From Rickettsiales bacterium (lineage in GTDB: Bacteria; Pseudomonadota; Alphaproteobacteria; Rs-D84), in the NCBI GenBank assembly GCA_031263295.1, contig JAISGC010000014.1, forward strand, positions 1-12,562: a stretch of 12,562 bases of DNA, read 5' to 3'. The notes under the pieces were generated by a model, which saw only the letters and a program-made list of their open reading frames with translations, was not told where the DNA came from and did not search any database. Below are positions 1-5,342 of this stretch, piece after piece (within the stretch, counting starts at the first letter, position 1; every line of letters starts with the position of its first letter). The position numbers and the translations under genes were made by a program.

Positions 1-141
1 ATTCCCCTCCTTTGGAGGGGTGGCATTTTTTACGAAGTAAAAAATGACGGGGTGGTGGCGAAGATAGGCACTGCCTGTTACAAGCACCACCCCGGCCGCT
101 TCGCGGCCACCCCTCCAAAGGAGGGGAACACCGCGCGGAAT
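1..141. repeat. Nested palindromic element C (copy 0)
   Basis: Left arm CCCCTCCTTTGGAGGGG at about 4-20 is matched by CCCCTCCAAAGGAGGGG at about 110-126, and CGGGGTGGTG is matched by CACCACCCCG nearer the centre. Two small hairpins sit at symmetric positions between these arm segments: ATTTTTTAC-GAA-GTAAAAAAT on the left and GGCCGC-TTC-GCGGCC on the right. No gene is recognisable. The same architecture recurs at 1553-1717 and 7529-7693, so this is a dispersed family. The flank ACACCGCGCGG is the reverse complement of the flank at 1560-1570. The window begins at or inside this element, so its left limit is unknown. Confidence 0.85.
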
Positions 142-149
142 GTTTCCCC

Positions 150-178
150 TTTACTTAAAAATCAGAATAATTTACAAT
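150..178 (+). promoter_or_regulatory. Promoter of cassette 1 RNA
   Basis: TTTACT (150-155) and TACAAT (173-178) are separated by 17 bp, a sigma70-type arrangement. Copies 2 and 3 of the cassette have TTTACA-17-TACAAT and TTTACA-17-TATAAT at the same place. Transcription would start near 184-186, where the conserved GGAACCAAG block begins. Confidence 0.7.
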
Positions 179-183
179 GCGCT

Positions 184-297
184 GGAACCAAGTTGGGAGA
201 CTTGCGTTCGGGTTGTGAAAAGCCCAACATAAGCGGCGCGTTTTTTCGCGCCGTATCCGCGCGCAAAAAACTTTGCGGCCAGTCGGCCGTTTTTTTG
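184..297 (+). ncRNA. Structured RNA block A, copy 1
   Basis: About 113 nt, starting at GGAACCAAG just after the promoter and ending in a U-run. A closing helix TTGCGTTCGG (202-211) with CCGCGCGCAA (257-266) encloses two hairpins. One is GGGTT/AGCCC (210-214 with 221-225). The other is CGGCGCG-T6-CGCGCCG (234-253). An intrinsic terminator follows: CGGCC-AGTC-GGCCG (276-289) then seven or more T. Copies at 1331 and 7255 keep every helix while changing bases, for example G-U to G-C in the closing helix. I do not recognise an Rfam family. It could be an independent small RNA or an attenuating leader for the secreted-protein gene 380 nt downstream. Confidence 0.7.
276..297 (+). terminator. Intrinsic terminator of block A copy 1
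   Basis: GC stem CGGCC/GGCCG with loop AGTC is followed directly by a run of T. Its equivalents at 1419-1440 and 7345-7365 keep the stem but have different loops. Confidence 0.7.
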
Positions 298-366
298 CGC
301 CCTGGCTTCGCCTTCGGCTACGGCGGGATTTACTGCCCCGACCGAAACACGCGCAGGCATCGCCGG

Positions 367-421
367 AACCCCTGTTATGGTCGGGGAGCCGCCATTGAGC
401 AATCTCGGCGGAATCACGCTT
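367..421 (+). promoter_or_regulatory. Structured block B, copy 1
   Basis: CCCC-TGTTATGGTC-GGGG (369-386) is followed by CCGCC (389-393) pairing with GGCGG (407-411) around a loop holding GAGCAATC, then GAATCA. The same layout recurs at 1450-1497 and 7392-7438 with compensating stem changes. Function is unknown. Its fixed place between block A and the gene suggests a leader or a DNA-level recombination site. Confidence 0.55.
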
Positions 422-467
422 ATGTTGATTTTTCAACTCCCCGATCGAATCAAGTTTTCCCGACAAA

Positions 468-648
468 TTAGGCGCCTTATTCCAGAGCCTAATTCCCCTA
501 CGCTGGCGAAGGGGTGGACCGCGGCGAAGCCGCGGGACGGGGTAGTGGAAACTGCTTTTTAATTTTCCCCTACCCCGCCGCCGCCACACGATGTGTGTCG
601 GACGGCACCCCTTCCCAAGGGAAGGGGAATCACGCTCTGGAATCTGGT
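468..648. repeat. Nested palindromic element C, variant (copy 1)
   Basis: Outer arms ATTCCAGAG and CTCTGGAAT flank AATTCCCCT/AGGGGAAT, then CGGGGTAG/CTACCCCG toward the centre. Inner hairpins sit at symmetric sites: CCGCGGC-GAA-GCCGCGG on the left and CACAC-GAT-GTGTG on the right. This variant uses CCCCTTCCC/GGGAAGGGG in place of CCCCTCC/GGAGGGG. A half-related copy lies at 10305-10395. It occupies the stretch directly before the leader of the first cysteine-rich gene. The ORFs crossing it on both strands are low-complexity translations of repeat DNA. Confidence 0.8.
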
Positions 649-675
649 GCCACATAACAAAACAGGGAGAAAATT

Positions 676-1221
676 ATGAAAAAACAAATTAGCAATGAGC
701 AACGAGCAATGAGCAATGGAATCGCGCGAAAAGGCAATAACAAGTTTCTATTGCTCATTGCTAGCTGCGCATTGCTCATTACCGGAGGCGCCCAAGGCGC
801 GAAGATGTGCCTGAAATCAAACTCATGCGCCGCCGGGAGCTGGACAATCCCGTCTTCGTTTTCCGTATCGGACTTTGTCGAGAATAACGGAAATCAGACT
901 ATTTCTTTCCAAATGTCCGGCCATAGTTTTGCGCTGGAAACAAAATGCGGCGGCGCGGCCGCTCCCGAATCCGACGCGCACGGGGCGCCGGTCGGAATCG
1001 CGGTCGGAGCGGGCGCGTCCGCCTGCAATTCGTGCTGGGTCCGATTGCTGTCGATTGACGGGAATGCGAAATGCTATGGGCAGTGGTATTCGATCAAAGC
1101 TGTGAGTAGCGAAATAAATCAAGTCAAAGACGGAACCAAAACCTGCGGATTCATAATAAAATATATGTTCGCGACATACCCGTATGTTATGAGGTCGGTT
1201 CTGCAAGACTACTCGTTATGA
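676..1221 (+). CDS. Secreted cysteine-rich protein, family member 1
   Basis: 181 aa. ATG follows AGGGAG at 6 nt, within a leader (AACAAAACAGGGAGAAAA) shared by all four family members. The N-terminus is a signal peptide: a polar n-region with SNEQ and SNG (residues 6-15), a hydrophobic stretch FLLLIASCALLI (24-35), then AQG|AKMC with likely cleavage after residue 41. IASC (28-31) could alternatively be a lipobox. The mature part has seven Cys, including AC-x2-CW, and a C-terminus unlike the other members. The n- and h-regions are encoded by the two arms of an inverted repeat (691-717, 750-776). The product is probably exported to the periplasm, membrane or surface. No catalytic motif is seen and the role is unknown. 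Confidence 0.75.
   Translation: MKKQISNEQRAMSNGIARKGNNKFLLLIASCALLITGGAQGAKMCLKSNSCAAGSWTIPSSFSVSDFVENNGNQTISFQMSGHSFALETKCGGAAAPESDAHGAPVGIAVGAGASACNSCWVRLLSIDGNAKCYGQWYSIKAVSSEINQVKDGTKTCGFIIKYMFATYPYVMRSVLQDYSL
691..776. repeat. Word palindrome (AGCAATG type) inside the signal peptide
   Basis: Left arm 691-717 is built of AGCAATG-type words. The right arm 750-776 is its reverse complement at 24 of 27 positions, with a 32-nt loop. Read in frame, the left arm gives the SNEQ-type n-region and the right arm the LLIA-type h-region. Confidence 0.9.
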
Positions 1222-1296
1222 ATCAGATTTTATTGCCATCCCCGCTGATGACCCGACGCGGGTCCGCGGGGACGCCGCTTGCTTTTGCAATTTCCC
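1222..1296. other. Intergenic hairpin after family member 1
   Basis: CCCCGC (about 1240) and GCGGGG enclose GACCC-GACGC-GGGTC, giving a GC-rich two-part stem. No U-run follows, so it is only a possible terminator. A small TTGC-TTTT-GCAA hairpin lies just after it. No gene is supported here. Confidence 0.4.
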
Positions 1297-1325
1297 TTTA
1301 CAAAAAAATCATAAAAGATTACAAT
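1297..1325 (+). promoter_or_regulatory. Promoter of cassette 2 RNA
   Basis: TTTACA (1297-1302), a 17-bp spacer and TACAAT (1320-1325). The RNA would start near 1331 at GGAACCAAG. Confidence 0.75.
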
Positions 1326-1330
1326 CGCGG

Positions 1331-1440
1331 GGAACCAAGTTGGGAAGCTTGCGTTCGGGATGTCGAAATCCCAATTTTGGCGGCGAGCTTTTCTCGTCGT
1401 TATCCGCGCGTAAAATTGTCGGCCGTGCGGCCGATTTTTT
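1331..1440 (+). ncRNA. Structured RNA block A, copy 2
   Basis: About 110 nt. The closing helix is TTGCGTTCGG (1349-1358) with CCGCGCGTAA (1404-1413). Inner hairpins are GGGAT/ATCCC and CGGCGAG/CTCGTCG (1381-1399). The second replaces a C-G pair of copy 1 with A-U and tolerates one G-U. The terminator stem TCGGCC-GTGC-GGCCGA carries a T-A pair where copy 3 has G and T. Translated ORFs through this region repeat in the other copies only as fragments, so RNA is the better reading. Confidence 0.7.
1419..1440 (+). terminator. Intrinsic terminator of block A copy 2
   Basis: TCGGCC-GTGC-GGCCGA is followed by six T. Confidence 0.7.
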
Positions 1441-1449
1441 ATGCACTGA

Positions 1450-1497
1450 TCCCCGTTATGGTCGGGGGGCCGTATGCGAGCGATCCATACGGAATCA
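1450..1497 (+). promoter_or_regulatory. Structured block B, copy 2
   Basis: CCCCG-TTATGGT-CGGGG is followed by CCGTA (1470-1474) pairing with TACGG (1488-1492) around GAGCGATC, then GAATCAT. Relative to copy 1, the last two stem pairs change on both sides (CC/GG to TA/TA). Confidence 0.55.
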
Positions 1498-1552
1498 TCC
1501 AAAATTGAATTTCGAACCCGCCCGACCAATTACCAAATGTCCCGACGAAGCC

Positions 1553-1717
1553 GTGCCTTCCGCGCGGTGTTCCCCTCCTTTGGAGGGGTGGCCGCGAAGC
1601 GGCCGGGGTGGTGCTTGAAGCGGGCACAGCCTGTTATCGCCACCACCCCTCCGCCCGCCACACGATGTGTGTCGGACGGCACCCCTCCAAAGGAGGGGTA
1701 CACCAGTTGGAAGGCGC
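1553..1717. repeat. Nested palindromic element C, copy 2
   Basis: Arms run GTGCCTTCC ... CCCCTCCTTTGGAGGGG ... CCGGGGTGGTG on the left and the reverse order on the right, ending CCAAAGGAGGGG ... GGAAGGCGC. Internal hairpins are CGC-GAA-GCG on the left and CACAC-GAT-GTGTG on the right. The right arm runs into the ribosome-binding leader of the next gene, so the element is part of its 5' untranslated region. Confidence 0.85.
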
Positions 1718-1747
1718 GGCCAAGAAAAACAAAACAGGGAGAAAATT

Positions 1748-2215
1748 ATGAAAAACCAAATTAGCAATGAGCAATGCGCAATGAGCAATTGTTGCGCGCG
1801 AAAGCGCAATGGCAAGTTCCTATTGCTCATTGCGGGTTGCGCATTGCTCATTACCGGAGGCGCCCAAGGCGCGAAGATGTGCCTTAAACTATCCTACGCT
1901 TCGGATTCGTTCAACGGCGACGGATTCGCCATCGGCATAAACTGCGGCGACAGCTGGACGCTGCCGAATTGGCGGACCGCCTGCGAGAACACAATGGCGC
2001 TGGGGTTCGGCGCGTCCGGCGGCGCCTGCACTTATGGCGCGACTTATTCCGCTCCGGCCAGCGGCACCGGATACACTTTTTGCCGACAGACCGCTCCCAA
2101 TGATTCCGTCCGGTGGGTCTGCGTCGGTCCGTATCAGGGAAACGCTTCCGCGAACTGGTGCGGCGAACACTTGAAGCAAAACGCTGTGGCGCTAAAAGCT
2201 TTTATGGGGTGGTGA
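1748..2215 (+). CDS. Secreted cysteine-rich protein, family member 2
   Basis: 155 aa. ATG at 1748 has AGGGAG upstream in the conserved leader. The signal peptide is nearly identical to member 1 (h-region FLLLIAGCALLI, AQG|AKMC, cut after about residue 41). IAGC at 28-31 also fits a lipobox. Seven Cys follow in the mature part. Its spacing of C-R-Q-T-x-P, then W-V-C and W-C-G, lines up with CKRTFP, WIC and VCG in member 3 and with CKMTYP in member 4. DNA identity with member 1 is high through the MCLK codons and then stops abruptly. The TGA stop lies in the first three bases of the GGACTAGG palindrome. The function is unknown; export is inferred from the signal peptide. Confidence 0.78.
   Translation: MKNQISNEQCAMSNCCARKRNGKFLLLIAGCALLITGGAQGAKMCLKLSYASDSFNGDGFAIGINCGDSWTLPNWRTACENTMALGFGASGGACTYGATYSAPASGTGYTFCRQTAPNDSVRWVCVGPYQGNASANWCGEHLKQNAVALKAFMGW
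1763..1848. repeat. Word palindrome (AGCAATG type) inside the signal peptide
   Basis: Arms 1763-1789 and 1822-1848 are inverted at 24 of 27 positions, with a 32-nt loop, at the same codon positions as in members 1 and 3. Confidence 0.9.
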
Positions 2216-2307
2216 TAGAGGACTAGGATTAGGACTAGTGGAACTTGTAATCGCGCTGCGGCGTTATAACAAGTTCCAGTCCTAGTCCTAATCCTAGTCC
2301 TCTATCA
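2213..2307. repeat. Word palindrome (GGACTAGGATT type) between convergent genes
   Basis: Left arm 2213-2248 and right arm 2269-2307 are inverted copies: 26 bp perfect, a 3-nt bulge, then 10 bp perfect. The centre is AT/GC mixed. Its outermost TGA on each strand is the stop codon of the gene running into it (family member 2 on plus, pyk on minus). It would fold into a long hairpin in both transcripts and may act as a bidirectional transcript end. It lacks a U-run. Confidence 0.92.
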
Positions 2308-3651
2308 TATCTTTTCCAGCTTTATATCCAAATCCTCGACGACTATCGCGTGGCCGCCGGTGATTCCGGCGATGCGCGCGGCCTTGCGGAAGTCATGCCG
2401 TTGCGACAATTTTTTGTCGAATATCGGATAGACGCCGCGGCAGAGATTCAGCTGGTTCGCGATAATCGATTCGGCCGAGACCGAGACAATCGGCATATCG
2501 GGGCGCCGCGAGGAAACCAGCCGCGCGGTCTCGCCCGTGTGCGAGAATACCACGATGACCGAGGCCTTGTTCAGACGCGCCAATTCCGCGACCGATTTCG
2601 ACCATGCGTTCCGGCCGTCCTCGCGCGGTGTCCAGTCATAGTGATTGTATATTCCGTCCTGATCCGCGTTTTCCAAAATCTTCGACATCATTTCTATGGT
2701 CAGCGCGGGGTGCTTTCCGATTGTGGTCTCGTCGCTCGTCATCGCCGAATCGGCGCGCAGATACGATGTCGTCGCGACATCCGAGATCTCGGCGCGCGTC
2801 GGGAACTCGGATTCGACCATGGACAGCATCATCTGCGTCGCCATAATCACGGGCCGGTTCAGATCCCGGCAGAGCCGTATTATATCGCGCGTGATTTCGG
2901 GCACCTTGTAAAATGGCGTCTCGACCGCGAGGTCTCCGCGCGCAATCATAATCGCGTCGGTCGCGATGATAATATCGCGGATGCGTTCGAGCGCTTGCGG
3001 CCTCTCGATTTTCGCAATAATTTTCACGGGCTTTTTCGTGCGGCGTTTTATAAACTCCCTGACTTCGTCTATGTCGGCGGGCTTCTGCACGAATGAGACC
3101 GCGACATAGTCTATATCTTGTTTCAGCGCGAAGGCCAAATCGACCTTGTCTTTCGCGGTCAGAATATCGGTTTTGATTTCCGTGTTCGGAAGGTTGAATC
3201 CGCGCCGCCCCTTGATTGTTCCGCCGCGCACTACTATCGTCTGAACCTTGGTTTTGCTGGCCTTGACGACTTTGAGCTCGTTTCGCCCGTCGTTCAATAA
3301 TATCGAATCGCCCGTCTTCAACGCGGCCAGAACCTCCGGATGCGGCAGATAGACCCGCGTCGCGTCGCCGGGCCTCGCGATATTGTCGAGCGTGAAACTC
3401 GCGCCGTTTTTAATCTCGACCGATTCGGTCGCGAAATCTCCTATGCGCAGCTTCGGGCCTTGCAGATCCGCAACAATCGCGGCGGGCGTTTTCAACGCGC
3501 GGATGCGCTTTATGCGCGCGGCCTGAACCGCCCCCGTGTCGTGCGAAAAGTTCAGTCTGAACACATTCGCCCCGGCCTTCGCCAATGCCGAAAGGCCCGC
3601 CGCCGATTCGCTTTCCGGCCCGACGGACGCGGTGATTTTTGTCGCTCTCAT
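2305..3651 (-). CDS. pyk: Pyruvate kinase
   Basis: Converts phosphoenolpyruvate and ADP to pyruvate and ATP, the last step of glycolysis, in the cytoplasm. 448 aa from the ATG at 3651, chosen because AAGGA lies about 7 nt upstream and the protein then begins MRATKITASVGP, as the family does. Visible landmarks: RLNFSHD (R32, N34, S36, D38), DLQGPKLRIGDF, catalytic region AKIERP (K214, E216), ARGDLAVE (D240), ATQMM (T272) and PTRAEISDVA. SDETTIGKHP follows in the phosphate-binding loop region. It is slightly shorter than the usual ~470-480 aa, mostly at the C-terminal domain. It is divergent from gapR and converges with the gene at 1748; a longer in-frame start at 3693 is less likely. Confidence 0.95.
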   Translation of the reverse strand: MRATKITASVGPESESAAGLSALAKAGANVFRLNFSHDTGAVQAARIKRIRALKTPAAIVADLQGPKLRIGDFATESVEIKNGASFTLDNIARPGDATRVYLPHPEVLAALKTGDSILLNDGRNELKVVKASKTKVQTIVVRGGTIKGRRGFNLPNTEIKTDILTAKDKVDLAFALKQDIDYVAVSFVQKPADIDEVREFIKRRTKKPVKIIAKIERPQALERIRDIIIATDAIMIARGDLAVETPFYKVPEITRDIIRLCRDLNRPVIMATQMMLSMVESEFPTRAEISDVATTSYLRADSAMTSDETTIGKHPALTIEMMSKILENADQDGIYNHYDWTPREDGRNAWSKSVAELARLNKASVIVVFSHTGETARLVSSRRPDMPIVSVSAESIIANQLNLCRGVYPIFDKKLSQRHDFRKAARIAGITGGHAIVVEDLDIKLEKI

Positions 3652-3680
3652 TTGCAATTCCTTTTTTTCAATGATACCAT
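3652..3680 (+). promoter_or_regulatory. Possible gapR promoter
   Basis: TTGCAA (3652-3657), a 17-bp spacer and TACCAT (3675-3680) lie in the short gap between the divergent pyk and gapR genes. The match is moderate. Confidence 0.4.
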
Positions 3681-3706
3681 ATCCCGACATCAATAAGGAG
3701 CGAATT

Positions 3707-3955
3707 ATGAAACCGGAAAATCACGGAGCAATCGACAACAAGCAGCTGATGACGCTTATCGAGCGCATCGAAAAAGTCGCCGAGGAAGCGGCCGCCGTCG
3801 CCGCCGACCTGAAAGAGATTTACGCCGAGGCGAAATCGTCCGGCTTTGATCCGAAATACATCCGCCAGATGGTGCGCCTGCGCAAGATGGACCCGGACGA
3901 ATTGTCCGAAACCGACGAGCTGACCAAAATATACCGCAGCGCGCTGGGCCTGTAA
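3707..3955 (+). CDS. gapR: GapR-like nucleoid-associated protein (DUF2312)
   Basis: 82 aa, the full length for the family. ATG at 3707 has AAGGAG (3695-3700) six bases upstream. A longer ORF upstream lies inside pyk and is rejected. The pattern IERIEKVAEE...DLKEIYAEAK (residues 18-43) followed by GFDPKYIRQMVRLRKMD (46-62) and a C-terminal YRSALGL is the DUF2312/GapR signature. In Caulobacter, GapR binds AT-rich, overtwisted DNA and helps topoisomerases. The coiled-coil N-terminal half would give the dimer. Position next to pyk matches gene order known in alphaproteobacteria. The role here is inferred from homology. Confidence 0.9.
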   Translation: MKPENHGAIDNKQLMTLIERIEKVAEEAAAVAADLKEIYAEAKSSGFDPKYIRQMVRLRKMDPDELSETDELTKIYRSALGL

Positions 3956-3956
3956 A

Positions 3957-4065
3957 AAAGTTCAATGTGCAAATTGCAAAGTTCAATTGGATTTTGCGTG
4001 AGCGAAGACGCGCAGCGTCGAAGCGAACACATCAATTGCACTTTGCACTTTGATAATTGAACTTT
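3957..4065. repeat. Word palindrome (TTCAATTGCA type) between gapR and miaB
   Basis: Arm 3957-3991 and arm 4031-4065 are inverted at 28 of 35 positions and are built from words such as GCAAAGTTCAATTG. The centre carries a smaller hairpin GACGC-GCA-GCGTC (4007-4019). It begins two bases after the gapR stop and ends 8 bases before the miaB start, so it fills the whole gap. It may attenuate read-through or simply be an insertion. Confidence 0.8.
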
Positions 4066-4073
4066 CTAGTTCT

Positions 4074-5342
4074 ATGAGCACATTGAAGAAATTTTTCTTG
4101 AAGACTTTCGGCTGTCAGATGAATGTCTACGACGGCGGGCGCATAGCCGGAATGCTCGCGGCCCGCGGAATGACCGCGACAGACGACGCGGCCGCGGCCG
4201 ATGTGATAATTCTCAACACATGCAGCGTGCGCGAAAAAGCCAGCAATAAAGTCTTTTCCGAATTGGGCCGCCTGCGCGATCGCAAACGCGACGGCGCGCT
4301 GATGGGCATAGTCGGATGCGTCGCGCGCGAAGAGGGCGCGCATGCGTTCGCGCGCATTCCCGAACTCAATTTTGTTTTGGGCCCGCAGCAGTATCACAGA
4401 TTGCCCGCGGTTTTGGACAACCCCGACGCGCGGCATTTGTTTGTCGATTTGTCGGGCCTCGAAAAGTTTGATGCGATGGCGCCGACCGCCGCCGCGGGCG
4501 GCGCGATGGCCTATGTTCCGATTCAAGAGGGCTGCGGGCATCACTGCACATATTGCATAGTGCCTTTCACTCGCGGGCCCGAGTTGTCGCGGCCGTTCGA
4601 CGACTGCGTCAAAGAGGCCGCCGCATCGGGCGCGACGGAGATTTGTTTTCTCGGTCAAAATGTGAACGGATATAAATATGACTTGGCTGCGTTGATTCGC
4701 GAGGTTGCAAAATTGCCGAATGTGAAGCGCATTCGATACACTTCATCATACCCGTTGGAAATGACCGACGATTTGATCGCATTGCATGGGACCGAGCAAA
4801 AACTTTTGCCATTCGTGAATCTTCCGATTCAATCGGGCAGTCCCGAGATTTTGCGGCGGATGAACCGCCCCTATGATTTGGAAAAATATACGGACATCAT
4901 CCGTCGGCTTCGCGCGGCGCGTGCGGACATACAAATCAGTTCGGATTTTATCGTCGGCTTTCCCGGAGAGACCGACGCGGATTTCGATATGAGCTGCCGC
5001 GTCGCCCGCGACATCGGCTATATAAATAGTTATTCGTTCAAGTATTCCAAAAGGCCGCACACCGCGGCGGCAACGATGCCCGACCAAGTGCCAGAACAGG
5101 TTAAACGCGAGCGGCTGAAAATCCTGGACGACATCCTTACCGAAAATAATCGGGCGTTCAACTTGTCCTGCGTAGGCCGCGAAATGGAATGCTTGTTCGA
5201 TGGGAAAAATTACCGCACGCCATTTATGCAGCAGGTGGTCGTCGCGGGGCAGGGCGGCCCGAACGCGGGCGGCGGCCCAATCGAAAAAATTAAAATTACC
5301 GACGGGAATAAATGCAGTTTAAGGGGCCGGATATGCCAGTGA
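4074..5342 (+). CDS. miaB: tRNA-2-methylthio-N6-dimethylallyladenosine synthase MiaB
   Basis: Radical-SAM methylthiotransferase that adds a methylthio group to i6A37 of tRNAs reading UNN codons. 422 aa from ATG 4074; an upstream in-frame TTG at 4050 lies inside the palindrome and is less likely. No strong Shine-Dalgarno site is visible. The N-terminal UPF0004 domain has its three cluster cysteines: GCQMN (C14), NTCSVREKA (C50) and GCVA (C82). The radical-SAM motif CGHHCTYC supplies C154, C158 and C161. The region after about 355 corresponds to the TRAM tRNA-binding domain and is short. The last ten bases overlap the next gene, suggesting translational coupling to ybeY-lnt. Confidence 0.95.
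   Translation: MSTLKKFFLKTFGCQMNVYDGGRIAGMLAARGMTATDDAAAADVIILNTCSVREKASNKVFSELGRLRDRKRDGALMGIVGCVAREEGAHAFARIPELNFVLGPQQYHRLPAVLDNPDARHLFVDLSGLEKFDAMAPTAAAGGAMAYVPIQEGCGHHCTYCIVPFTRGPELSRPFDDCVKEAAASGATEICFLGQNVNGYKYDLAALIREVAKLPNVKRIRYTSSYPLEMTDDLIALHGTEQKLLPFVNLPIQSGSPEILRRMNRPYDLEKYTDIIRRLRAARADIQISSDFIVGFPGETDADFDMSCRVARDIGYINSYSFKYSKRPHTAAATMPDQVPEQVKRERLKILDDILTENNRAFNLSCVGREMECLFDGKNYRTPFMQQVVVAGQGGPNAGGGPIEKIKITDGNKCSLRGRICQ

Noticed and set aside
1..141. Insertion sequence or transposon ends
   Set aside because: No transposase ORF lies between the repeats and no target-site duplication is visible; the elements are nested palindromes, not terminal inverted repeats around a gene.
155..655. 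Long minus-strand ORF over block A/B and element C
   Set aside because: It translates repeat DNA, is Arg/Pro/Gly-rich, has no good start site, and the same region in copies 2 and 3 does not keep the frame.
691..776. Short direct repeats as a CRISPR array
   Set aside because: The repeated words are 7-8 bases without unique spacers, and the copies are inverted across a loop and translated in frame. No cas gene is present.
1218..1508. Plus-strand ORF crossing block A copy 2
   Set aside because: The reading frame is broken in copies 1 and 3, whereas RNA helices are preserved, and its start overlaps the stop of the preceding gene.
1297..2215. Integron gene cassette with attC site
   Set aside because: No integrase, and no paired RYYYAAC/GTTRRRY core sites could be found around the cassette; each unit has its own promoter, unlike integron cassettes.
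2350..3096. Long plus-strand ORF opposite pyk
   Set aside because: It is an antisense shadow of a clear pyruvate kinase, rich in Arg, with no family resemblance.
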